From Chloranthus sessilifolius (lineage: Eukaryota; Streptophyta; Magnoliopsida; Chloranthales; Chloranthaceae), in NCBI GenBank assembly GCA_021018995.1, contig CM037587.1, forward strand, positions 70,513,604 to 70,577,603: a DNA stretch of 64,000 nt, in the 5' to 3' direction. This document shows positions 48,015 through 59,076 of the stretch, piece after piece (the stretch's first letter is position 1; each line of letters begins with the position of its first letter). A program made the position numbers and the translations under genes. The notes under the pieces were generated by a model that saw nothing but the letters and a program-made list of their open reading frames with translations, searched no databases and was not told the DNA's origin.

Positions 48015-50470
48015 TTAATAACTAGGATCAAAGTCAGTATCATAGATGGGTTCTATGGGCTCTGAACTAGAGTCACTGTCAGAATCCGAACTAGAATCAG
48101 TGTTGGAATCAGAACTGGATTTTGGTTTCTCAGGAATGGAGTTCTGGAGTTCAGTGTACTCTTCTGACTTGATCTTTCTGGTGAGGCCAAGGTGTTTGGT
48201 CAGGCTGGTGGTTTTCTTCTGTTCTTGAGCTAACTGAGCTTGGAGCATAGCCACCTTGTCTTTTCGACTTTGACCAATTGGAATGTTCGTCCCACCAGAT
48301 CCCTCATCTTCTCTCTCTCAAATTGCATGAAATGCTCTAATTTTTTTATTTTGGCCTCATAAGGGGTTCGGATGTAAGCCTCCAAATCAGCCAGCCCCTT
48401 CTACACATCCCTACGGATGTAGGGATTTTCTATCATGGCCTGGGAGAGGGTGGCATATCTAGGGAGGGGGATGGAGTGGTAGGGGACTAAAGGGGGTCCA
48501 TTGGGGAGGGGGGTTAAGAGAGGTCATTTGAATGGCTAAATCGAAAAGGGGGTGGTGAAGGGGGTCTGCTTTGGGTAGCCTGTGAGGCAAAATGGAGAGC
48601 AGTGGTAATGGTGGAAGGTGGTAATGAGGCAGTTAACGACTGGATGGGCTCCAATGTAGCAGACTGATTGTCTGCATTTGTTTGGAGCTGGGCTTGGATA
48701 TTTTGGAGATAGGTGTGGATCTGGGTGTAGGGAGCAGGTGTGGGGGAGATTAGCCTAGAGGGGATTGGGATTAGTGAGGTGGGGGTAATGGGTGTGAAAG
48801 GGGAGGTGGGGAAATGGGTGAAAGGGGGAGGAGGAGGGATCGGTGTAGGATCTAGCTCCATGGTGTCAAATAGGGGTGAATAAGCCTCTGTGGGGAAAGG
48901 TTGGGGTTCAGAGGTCTGGGATACCTGTGTGTATGTCTTTGAAGGGGTGGGGAGTGTGAGGAGCTTTGGAGGAGGGGTGGAAGGGGATGGAGCAAGGATT
49001 GGGGTGGCTAATTCCTCTAGGACTGGTTATTGTTGGGGAGATGGGTGGTGTTGGGATAGTAGGGGTGGTTGGTGTGGTAGGGTGTCCAAAATAGGAATGA
49101 TGGAAGGTGTGGATGATGAACCGGTGGGATGGGGGAGGTGTGGAGGAATAGGGAACCAGGGCCATCTGTGGGGTCAGGAGGAGGTGCACAAGAGCTACCT
49201 CGGTGTGTGGACTAAGTGTGCAAGTGGTGCAACTAAAGAGCTGGTCACCACAGGAGTTGGGCTTGTAAACGGTAGGTGGCGAGGCTCGGTGGTTGAGGCT
49301 CCACAGACAATTTCTAAAGACATGCCCACCCACACTTTCGTGGCTTGGTTCTCTGTCATGCTCAAGAAGAAGAACTAGCTCGCTCAAAGTGCTATGGGTT
49401 GTTAGGGCACCAATAGGGGCAGTGACAGGCGGGGGCATGGGCTGGTTCTCCTACTTCCCTCATTCTTCTTAACATGGCACGACTTGTGGTCCAGCTTTCT
49501 TGCCAAAGTTGTGAGGAGGAGTACCTCAAAGGGCTCTTCCCTATCAATGTCAAACTTGGCTCTTAAGAGGGCTGAAATTAGTCTCTTCCAAAGGGAGGCC
49601 AGCAATTTTCTGTTCCTTCTTTACCTTGGCACTCACATCAGCCATTGCTTCCAGGATGAGCTTGGGGGCATTGAAAAATAGCCCCTTAGAAAAGTGAAAG
49701 AGGGCTTCGAGGATAGGAGTTCGCCTCTCTTGGGTATGCCCAGTTACATAAAAGCTCCCTCGGAGTATGGAATCCATTAGCAGATATTGCGGGGGCAGAT
49801 CTCTTCTCATTATTGATTGCCCAGAACTCACCATGCCTTGTGTCAAATGGGCAGCCATGTTTCTGAAAGAGGCTGCTTCAGGAGCAGCCAAAGGTCCATC
49901 GGGGTTGAATTGAAAAGGTATCCCAGCATGCCCTATGTCCTCACCGTCACAGTTAAGTCACGTTGTTCATAAAAATAACTAGGGTTGGCACATCGGCATG
50001 TTCCTCTGTGACTGTGGTGAGGTTCACGATACCATGACTTTGTCATCCTTGGGTAAATTTTCTCGGGTAATGGAGTGAGGATGGCCGAGGAAGCCTCCCC
50101 GAGGTAGCTTAGGGATGGTAGGCAATCAGTTTGGAGGAGAAAAGTTTCATCCACCAATAACTTTCGTGTATGAGCTTGGGCATCAATGAAGGGTTAGGCA
50201 AAACTAAGTGAATGGGTAATGGGGCAGCTCGGACTGTGGCTTGAGGCAGCAGGGTAGGCTCCTTATGGCGATTTTCTTTCCTTTTCAACCCTATCTCGCC
50301 TTGTCCATTGAAAGCTTTCTCTTTGCAGACGTTTTGCTTTGCCTTTGGCTTTTGGGGTCGATTTGGTTGCCTTCTTGATGATGATTTGGGGAACATGGCG
50401 CTAAGGATTTTTCGTTTTCCCATACTTAAAATGGAGGAAAACAAAAGCCCAAATCTGGCTACCACAGATC
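48015..50470 (-). pseudogene. ORF3 of element E
   Basis: The N-terminal part is basic (KSSSRRQPNRPQKPKAKQN). A conserved domain lies at about 49550-49890 (RRDLPPQYLLMDSILRG, then HTQERRTPILEALFHFSKG), matching ORF3 of F. A Pro/Thr-rich middle and a Ser/Asp-rich acidic end (SSSDSDSDSSSEPIEP) follow. The acidic tail is family 2 specific in this window: A keeps it, while F ends Lys/Glu-rich. It is a fossil with several breaks. Confidence 0.65.
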
Positions 50471-51027
50471 TAGAACAAAAATTTTGAGCGAGAATGGATA
50501 GAAACAATACGCGATCTAGGGTTTGTTCTTGAACCGAGTCGCTTTGTTTGCACAGACGCCTAACCGATACCGACTTTTGATCTCGAAAATGGAAACGCTA
50601 AACAATTAGGAACAAAACGGTGATATCCTTGAGGAGCTCGTGAGAAGAGAGTGAGCTAGGGTTTTAGTGAGCGTCGCTCTGCAGAGAGTATTTGCAAATA
50701 CAACGCTAACTTCAAAACGACTAAATATACTTGAAGCTAAAATCGCAAAGCACCTTTAAGTTTTTGAAAAGTTCCAAAAGAGCCCTTCTTATTACTTCGA
50801 ATGGCAAAAGTGCCTTTCGACAAGTAGATAGCTTCAGAAAGATTATTTCGCAAAGGACTTAGCAGAACCGTCCTATTCAAAAGGAAATGTTATCATAATC
50901 AACTATTCAAAAGAACATCTTTGTTTTCGAAAGCGCTTCATTACTGACTCGAATCTATTCGAATAGAACTTTGGACTTTGCGAAAAGTAATTTTTTCTTT
51001 GCGATTTGAACTTTAAGTGTAATTAAA
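50471..51027 (-). promoter_or_regulatory. LTR-like promoter block before ORF3 of E
   Basis: The block 50846-51018 is collinear with LTR sequence of element A (6084-6248). It shares tcgcaaaggactt, ctattcgaaaagg-like and tttgcgatttgaactt, in the same orientation relative to the element. A telo-box (AAAACCCTAGC on the minus strand, about 50653) and the ORF3 leader follow. The arrangement suggests an LTR-derived internal promoter. Confidence 0.65.
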
Positions 51028-51079
51028 CTATGCGAAAAGGGAAAAGAAACAGAAACAGAGAAATTTAGTAAAAACTATG

Positions 51080-52340
51080 TTGTACAAACATAATATACAA
51101 TTTTCTACCATCAGATTTTTGGAGATTCGTGGATGATGATGGGCAAGACAGTTCTCGAATGTTGTCAATGCATGGCTTGAGCCTCGACCATTTACCTTAA
51201 TGACTCTTCCATCATTGTCTGAAATTTCCACTGACTCCCGAGGGGAGGCCTTGATGACGGTGTATGGCCCTTCCCATCCGGATCTCAATTTGCGGAAAGA
51301 ATTTAAGTTTAGAGTTGAATAACCATACCTTAGAACCGGTATGAACTCTTTTCTCATTAAACTCCTATCATGAAATGATTTGACTTTCTCCTTATACAAC
51401 TGGAGCTTGTATAAGCATCCATCCGACTCTTCCAATTCAAAGGAGTTGAAGTTTCCGTGATTACCAGCAGGTTAGATCCATATTAAATGTTTTAATAGCC
51501 TGTAAAGCTTTGTATTCTAACTCATCTTGGCAAATGACATGCTTTGCCATAGACCGCCTAAATGGGGACATTCCAATTGGAGTTTTGTAGGCGCTTCTGT
51601 ATGCCCACAAATCATCATTCATTAAATGACCAATCCTTTCATTCTTCTTTCATCGTTTTTCCAAAATGTGTTTGATTTCTCTATTGAAATCTCCACTTGT
51701 CCACCGGTTTGTGGATGATAGGAGTGGCTACTCTATGAGTGACAGTAGTACTTTTTCAATAGAGCTTCAAATGCTGTTGCAAAAGTGGCTCCCCCCATCA
51801 CTGATGATGGCTCTCGGAAAACCAAACCTGGAATAAATGTGGTCCTTCAGAATTTTCAATACCACTTTCTGATCATTTGATTTAGTAGCTATGGCTTCAA
51901 TCCACTTGGAGACATAGTCCATCGCTACTAAAATGAAGTTATTTCCATTAGAAGGAGGAAAGGGCCCATGAAATCTATTCCCCATACATCAAACAAATCA
52001 ACTACTGTGATTGGTCAGGGCATTGAGTTTCTTTTAAAATCGCTTTTTTGGCGCTTCGCAAGATTTACAAAGGTCTTGTAAGGCATCTTTAAAGATTGTG
52101 GGCCAATAGAAACCACACGAGAATTTTTCTGTTTTATTGCCACTAAAATGGCCTCCACATGCCCTGCTCATGACACATTGACAATATGCAGTGGAATTCA
52201 TGGTCCGGACACACTTTACGATCACTTGGTCTCGCACAATTCTTGAATAGATAAGGGTCTTCCCAAATGAAATTTTTAACTTGTGAGAAGAAAAGATCTT
52301 TATCCATTCGATTCCAATGTTGAGGAATCACCCAAAGAGC
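51080..52340 (-). pseudogene. Integrase region of element E
   Basis: Recognisable pieces include a zinc-binding CHEQG/GGHFSGNK-like stretch, [20 protein letters not shown] and FPRAIISDGGSHFCN of the catalytic core, and a C-terminal RSGWEGPYTVIKASPRE stretch. It is the same type as the integrase of B. It is a degraded fossil. Confidence 0.8.
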
Positions 52341-52419
52341 TAAGAAGTTGACTATGTTTGCAAACCAAGGATCGTGGGTATTGATGGCAAAAGTTGCTCA
52401 TCGTGAAATGATTCATTAA

Positions 52420-53650
52420 TGGGTAAGCTATCATCCTCGATTGAGAATTCGGATAAGTGATCACCACCACATTCTCCACTCCTTTCTTATCCTTAATCAG
52501 ATCAAACTGTAATAGGAGGATCCATCCGATTAATCTGGCTTGGTATCCTTCTTAGATGAAGGTACTTTAGGGCGAGTGGTCAAGAACACCACAATTTGTG
52601 AACCTAAAACATAAGACAAATTTTTCCAATGCAAACACAATGGCCGCAGCTCTTTCTCGGTTGTTGTGTAGTTGAGCTGGGCATCTATCATGGATCCCGG
52701 CATAAGCTATGACATGGGGAAGCTTATCCTTTCTACGCCCTAGACAGCTCCTAGGGCATAGTCCGATGCATCACACATCAGCTCAAAGGGCCGAATAGTC
52801 AAGGGATCGCAAGATGGGTCCAAATCAGACATTTCTTAAGGACCTCAAAGGTCATCATGCATTCATCGGTAAATACAAAAGGTACATCTTGACACGATGA
52901 AATGACAGAGTGGCTTGGAAATTTCTTGAAATCTTTGATGAACCTCCTATAAAATCGCATGCCCTAAAAACTTCTAATTTGCTTAACAGCGGGAGGAGGC
53001 AAATGTGCAATTAGATCAATTTTTGCTTGGTCCACCTCTATGCCTTTATGGGAGACCACATGTCCTAGGACAATGCCTTGGTGACCATAAAATGACTCTT
53101 TCCCACTTAGAACCAAATTGGTTTCTTCACATCTTTGCAACACCAACTTGAGGTGGTGTAAGCATTGGGAAAAGCTGTCTCCATAAATTGAAAATCATCC
53201 ATGAAGATCTCCATGAATTGATCAATCATGTCGAAAAGATGGCATACATGCATCTTTGAAAAGTAGCAGGGCATTGCAAAGACCAAAGGGCATCCTCCTA
53301 TAGGCAAAAGTGCCAAAGGGGGTGAAGGTGGTCTTTTCTTGGTCCTGTGGGTACACTTGTGGATCTGGTTGTAACCAGAGTACCCATCAAGGAAGCAGAG
53401 TAAGCTTTGCTGCTAGCTTATCAAGGATTTGGTCAATGAAGGAGGGGGAAATGGTCTTTTCTTGTCATGGTATTCAATTTTACGTAGTCTATGCACCCTC
53501 CATCCTGTTGTTTGTCCGGTGGACATAAGTTCACCAGATTCAAATAACAGATGATGCCAGATTTCTTAGGCACCACCGTGTGGGTGCTACCCAAGCAGAA
53601 TAAAATGGGGTAAATGACCCCAAAGATCTAATGACTTTACAACTTCCTTC
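52420..53650 (-). pseudogene. Reverse transcriptase and RNase H region of element E
   Basis: Pieces matching RT of B are visible: [46 protein letters not shown] and LPPPAVKQIRSF, with RNase H sequence to the left. It is an Athila-type enzyme and a degraded fossil. Confidence 0.8.
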
Positions 53651-54179
53651 ATAACCACCTCTTGCATGTGAGGATTCAGCCTTCTTTGCATTTCTCTAGA
53701 AGGCTTTGCATCCTCTTCAAGGTGGATCTTATGCATGCAAACAAATTTGGGTTTATTCCTCCCAAATCAGCAATGGTCCGAATTGCTTTCTTGTGTTGTT
53801 TTAGAACTACTATGACTCCTCTTCTTGCTCCTTTGTGAGGGAGGAAGAAATAATATGAGCAATGTTTGATGATCTCCCAAAATATATATTTCAGATTTTG
53901 GGTAGTGCTTGAGTTCTAATTCGTGCTGAGAAAAGAAGGTAGCAAAGGTACCTTGGTAACTTGTGGAAGAGGGAGAGCAGGTGTTTCCAAGAAGGGGAAC
54001 TTGATGATTGTTTGTGAGTGCCTTGCACAAAGTTGACTCCTTTGAATTTGATCTCCTTTTCCTTCTTTTCCAATGGATCCCCAATCATTTTTTTCTTACG
54101 TGGTGGAGTCTTCACCTCAGAAATTTTGCAAAGACTCCTCCACAAGTTCATCCATGATGTCAACATGAAAACACTCTTG

Positions 54180-54800
54180 CACAAATTGAGGTTGGTTAAT
54201 GTGATTATAAACATTCAATTTGACTTTCATATTACCAAAAGAAACTTCCATGATACTGCATCGACATTGAATACAAGCATTTGTCAGAGCTGTGAATGGT
54301 CTCCCTAAATGACAGGATGGAAGTGTCGCTTTTAGTCGGTTCCATATCCAACACGGAAAATCAGAGGATAGAAGAATTTATCTACTCCTACTAGCACATC
54401 TTCAATCAATCCCACAGGTTTTCTCTCGGATCTGTCTGCTAGTTGCAACACCACTTGAGTGGGTTTCAATTCTCCCAAACCTAGCTTCTCATATACGTAA
54501 TAAGGAAGCAGTTGACACTAGCTCCTGATCTAGCAGTAGCTTTCGATGGTATGCTCCCCAATGATGCAGGGATTGTGGGGATTCTGTGATCTTGCATTTT
54601 AGGGGTGTTGCAAATGGATAGCACTTGGTTGATTCTCTCCACAAAGAAAGGCCTTCTTGGATAGATGTATCCTAGATTGCCTTTTGTGGGTACACCTCTT
54701 TGAGAAATTTTGCATAAGCGAGGACTGCTTGATTGCATCAAGCGTAGGTAGATTAATTTTAACTTGCTTGAATGTCTCCATCATTTCCTCAATTTTGTGT
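54180..54800 (-). pseudogene. Protease region of element E
   Basis: The lead-in METFKQVKINLPTLDAIKQ matches METFRQVKISLPLLDAIKQ of B, and a GASVN-type active-site stretch follows. It is part of a degraded fossil. Confidence 0.7.
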
Positions 54801-55169
54801 TTCCTTTGTCAAAAGGAGAAACTGACTTCATTGTATGAGGAAATGGGAGGTGAGGAACAAATCTCTCCTCCTCATCTTTTCAACAATTTTTTATTTTTCT
54901 GCTTTTCATTTTTTTTGTTTTCGAGGTAAATCAACAACCTCATTGCTTTTATCATCGTTGTTCTGCACTTGTTCTTCATCTTTTCCTCTTCACTACCCAA
55001 TCGTGTTGTTTATTATTCTTCCACTTCTCAAAGTAGTCATGCCTTTGATTTCCTCATGGCCATTTGAGGATTCTCCAACCATGAACTGTCCCTTAGGATT
55101 GTACAAAGGCTGGCTGGGTAGTCTGTCCTCTTCTCTTTTAGCTAATGAATTTGAGAGTTGGCCTGTGGT

Positions 55170-56400
55170 TTCTTCAATTTTTTAATGCTCGACTGTGAAG
55201 GTTCATACCGAGATGAGTTCCAAGATTTTGAAGTGAACTCAAGACCGCTTCTTCAAAGGTCGTGGATCTAGGAGGGGCAGGGCGTGCAGCATGCCGCATG
55301 GCTTGTTGTTGGTTAGTCCGAAAATTTGATTTATTATAAAATTCTCCGATATATGAAAGGTTTGAAAGGTAATTGATTTTGCCGTCATTGCTAATGGTAA
55401 TTTCCGATTCCACTCGAGATTAGGATGAGATCTCCATGGGTAGTCATTCGATTGCATCTCATCATAAGACTGGGCCGCATGAGCTTGTTCCATCATGTCC
55501 GGAAATTGTGATGCGTATGACATTGATCAATTGAATGAGTAGGGACTGCATATCGGACATGCCTCCTCTACTCTTGACCCATTTGGAGCTTTAAATGAGT
55601 CCATCACCCTATCAAATTTTGTGGTTAAATTATCCACTTTCCTTTCGACTCATTGACTTCATAAACTTTCCCTCTTGTGAATTGGGGATTATTCATCCTA
55701 TTTGGATTCTCAGTGTCCCTTGACAGAGATTCTGCTGGGTTGAATTTTCTCCAATCACCTCAAAGAGGTCCCAAACCTCTTCAACTGCTTTTCGCAAGTA
55801 AGACCCTCCACAAGAGGCATCCACCATGTTCTTGCCCTTCCGATCGGTTCCTTGATAGAAGCTTTGAACCATTGCCATTTAGGAATTTGATGGTGAGGCA
55901 TTGCCTTATCAGCTTCTTTAAACCTTTCCCATGCTTCATGGAAAGTTTCAATTGAGTTTTGGGAGAAAGAGATGATGCTTTGTCTCAGTTGGTGGTTTTA
56001 GTCATTGGGAAATATTTTGACAAAATTGACATTGCAAATCATTCCATGATGTCTGTTTGGTGCTAACATAGATAACCATGCTCTAGCTTTGTCCTTTAAT
56101 GAAAAGGAAAGAGCCTAAGCTTGGTTGCCTCTCGACCAAGTCTAGCTATGTTAAATGTTGTGCATAAAGCCGTAAATTCATCAATGTGTTTGTAAGGGTC
56201 TTCCTTACTCAATCCATGGAATGAAGGCAACATTTGGATGGTGGAGGACTTAATTTCATAATTTCCCTCCACTGTGGGAAATTGAATGCAAAATGGGGAA
56301 TTATAAGCACCAGAGGCAAAGTAGTCTCTTAACAATCTCGGTCTTCGCCATCTCAGATGCATGATGTATGTCGGTTTCTTAGGAGTCTTTCAACTCAATT
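55170..56400 (-). pseudogene. Gag region of element E
   Basis: Pieces include YNSPFCIQFPTVEGNYEIK, LPSFHGLSKEDPYKHIDEF, VDASCGGSYLRKAVEEV and AAQSYDEMQSNDYPW, in the same order as gag of B. It is part of a degraded fossil. Confidence 0.78.
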
Positions 56401-56597
56401 TAACGGAGAATCTCGAGATTGAGGGTTCTCCGCCAAACATACAACTCGAGAGAGGAATTTGCACAAGCAAACCTGTTGTATTACGTGCTTTCCTTTCCTT
56501 CATACAGCTGTAAGCTGCACAGAAATAACAACAGAATTAATAAATGACTGATAAATAAATGAAAATAAACATAGGTCTATCTATTTTAGAACAAATT

Positions 56598-56614
56598 CCC
56601 CGGCAACGGCGCCA
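56598..56614 (-). other. Primer-binding site of E, exact tRNA-Asp match
   Basis: The plus strand reads ccccggcaacggcgcca, identical to the 3' end of plant tRNA-Asp including CCA, six bases from the LTR. Confidence 0.9.
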
Positions 56615-56620
56615 AAAACT

Positions 56621-58433
56621 TGTTGTTGCTCCACATGTGCCTTTTTTATGTGTATTTTGAGAACGAATTAATGAATAATAAGTTACATAATTTTAAATTA
56701 TGAAAGAGATATCAGCACATTGAGGGCTAACAATAGCCTGCAAGATCAGGGCCAATTGTAGTAAGTTTTAAAAGTGAGTATATTAAAGATCGTCCCACAG
56801 AGAATTTGTTCCGAAATATGAGATAGACCTCCGGATCGTATACGATCTGGCTCTATAATTATCTAGAAAGCAGATAAAAAGAGAGTGTTGGGTTTTGTCA
56901 CGTTTAACTAAAAGCAAATAAAGAAAAGAACTAACTAACTGATCCAGATTCAAGTTGGGGAAATGATTAAAGTAAATCAAATGGAGAAATAATAACTTTC
57001 TGTGATTTCGCCTTTGAATTTTAATGGAGAATCTGCAACTAAACAGAGTTGATTCAATCTTCATCCTGCTACCAAAGATAGGTGTGAGAGAAATAAATCA
57101 ATTAAGGAAGGGTTTAGACTTATGGTTATGATCATCACTTAAATGGTCACGGATCATCCAATAGTTGTTGACCTATCCTCAATTCGTAACATGAACATCA
57201 TCGCAAGTGTCGAACTAGGTTACCAACGCTAATTCAGCAGGGGTAATGAATCAAGGAAATTGCATGCAAAGTAGTGAATCTAAAGGAGTCTAATGCACTA
57301 AGGTGATCAATAAGAACCCTTGACATGAATCCAATGGAGAAAACGAACCTTTTAAATTCAATCTTACAATTACAGAGCACGGCTTTAGAAAGCCCTTACA
57401 ATTACAGAGCACACGGCTTTAGAAAGCCCTCGGACTAGCGCCTCTTGAATCCGATCTCTTTAGGCGTTACAAAAGCACTCTGAATTCTCAAAAGCAAAGA
57501 GAGAAGAAATTACAAGGCAGATAGACTATCCGACCTAAGGAGGGAAATAGAAATGAAAACTCAAAACTGGATGCCTCAATTGGGCAAATGTCTTCTCAAT
57601 TTATAGCTTTCCCTCTATCCCACAATTTGAATTGACCAATCAAGTGCTCGGATCTATATTGCCCAATGGTCGTTGAGCACGGGATCCAGACTGTTTCGCC
57701 AATGAAAATGCTCGATCTGGTTCAACCAATCAGCGTTAGAAGCATCAATTCTGCTATGGGAATTCAAAGTTTGTTTGAGCTTCAGAAGTTCCCGCCAAGT
57801 GATTTCATCTTTGGGTTTTCACGTGCATGGAATATGCCTTTGGTTTGTGCTTGGAATCTTCCTAATGTCTACGGCTTTTAATTACATTGTAGCGTGCGAG
57901 AGTTTATCGAAATGCCCTTCAAAGTGGTCAGAATCCTCAAAGATGCCATTTCACAGAGGTAAAGGGTCTTTTCAAAAGTAGGTTGGCTCCGGAAGTTCTT
58001 TTCGCAAAGTAGAAGTTCTTTCGCAGCGAAGTTCTTTTCAAAAGCACTTCTCTTCTTTTCGCAGAGGTAAATCTTCTATTCGAGGAGTGTTTTCTTCTTT
58101 TCGCAAAGTTCAAAGTTCTTTGCGAATTGTAGATGTTCTTTGCGAATTGAACTTTTAGCTTCCATTCTTCTTTGCGAATGGATCCTTCTTCTTCTTTAGG
58201 TCTTTTCTTGCTCTTTTAGGACCTTTTTAGCCATTGCTGAGGCTATTTCTTCACTCCCTCTTTGAGCTTGACATGCGTTGTCAGCTTTTTGATCATTTTA
58301 GGATGGTTTTCGAATTTGGACCTGTCTTTTTGGTTAGCTGCAATATGAACACTAAAGCACTTATTTAGTCCTCTCAAGGGCCTTTCAAGGCTCATGTTTA
58401 GGGGTGAAAAATGGTATTTTTCACTACTTATCA
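56621..58433 (-). repeat. 5' LTR of element E
   Basis: The LTR is about 1.81 kb, with a minus-strand TATA near 57593-57608. It has a duplicated unit of about 33 bases at about 57363-57430 (cacggctttagaaagccc twice), also present in the other E LTR but single in A. Repeated TTTTCGCA motifs lie at about 57950-58190. Confidence 0.9.
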
Positions 58434-59076
58434 GTGAGCTGTCATGTGAAGATAAGGAATTATCCAATCTATGGTGAAAAACTGACAATGATGCCAGCAC
58501 TTAAGAACTCTGCTTATGCTCATGCTTACAAACCCAGTTGGGGGATGTAACTGCTCTTGAGCCTGTGAGAAACTGAACCCCTCAACAAACTTTGATGAGA
58601 GTATGCCCTGTAAAGCTTTCTTTTGGGTCTAAACTTGAATGCATTATGTATGACCTTAACCTAATTGTCTGACATAAGGATAAGTTCAGTGCTGACATAC
58701 ACTTGTGCAGTTTTCTGTGATCACAAATTATTTGGAAATGCTGTGCAAACATGAGAGTTTATGCGGTCTAAGTTCTTGTGCAACCAATGAATTAAATTTC
58801 TTTTATGCTGATTCATGAGTAGACTAAATCTAATTCCTTAGCTGCTCATTGGATGACATTGCACTTTAGTTAACTATTTCATTGAAGAAGTTTGTGGGTA
58901 TCTTCACTGAAAACCCTCAGGAGACTTCACTCCTCCACTAGGGATCACCTAGGGGTTTAAAAGGCTTGGTACATATGCTAAATGTATCCGTGCTCCCTAC
59001 CAAAGTGGCATTTAATTTTTAGAGTAGATTTAATGTAGCTTTGCTAAGGGACTAGCAAAGATTAGGTTTGGGGGTG
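58434..59076 (+). other. 3' region of element F, second part, with polypurine tract
   Basis: The sequence from gtgagctgtcatgtg onward continues the F 3' region left at 44224, as judged by element B (9155-9800, reverse complement). The polypurine tract AGGTTTGGGGGTG lies at 59064-59076. Confidence 0.85.

Larger units (their letters stand above)
44225..58433 (-). mobile_element. Element E: Athila-like family 2, nested in F
   Basis: LTRs at 44309-46087 and 56621-58433 flank gag, protease, RT-RNase H, integrase, ORF3 and a 3' region on the minus strand. The flanking F sequence resumes at 58434, so E entered F and is younger than it. At its left end, outside the LTR, are an extra primer-binding site and about 48 bases of inverted LTR (44238-44302). 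It is badly degraded in reading frame, with several dozen breaks, yet individual domains remain easy to recognise. It is a fossil. Confidence 0.88.

Noticed and set aside
48890-49378. Plus-strand frame rich in Gly and Trp
   Set aside because: It is the complement of the Pro/Thr-rich ORF3 of element E.
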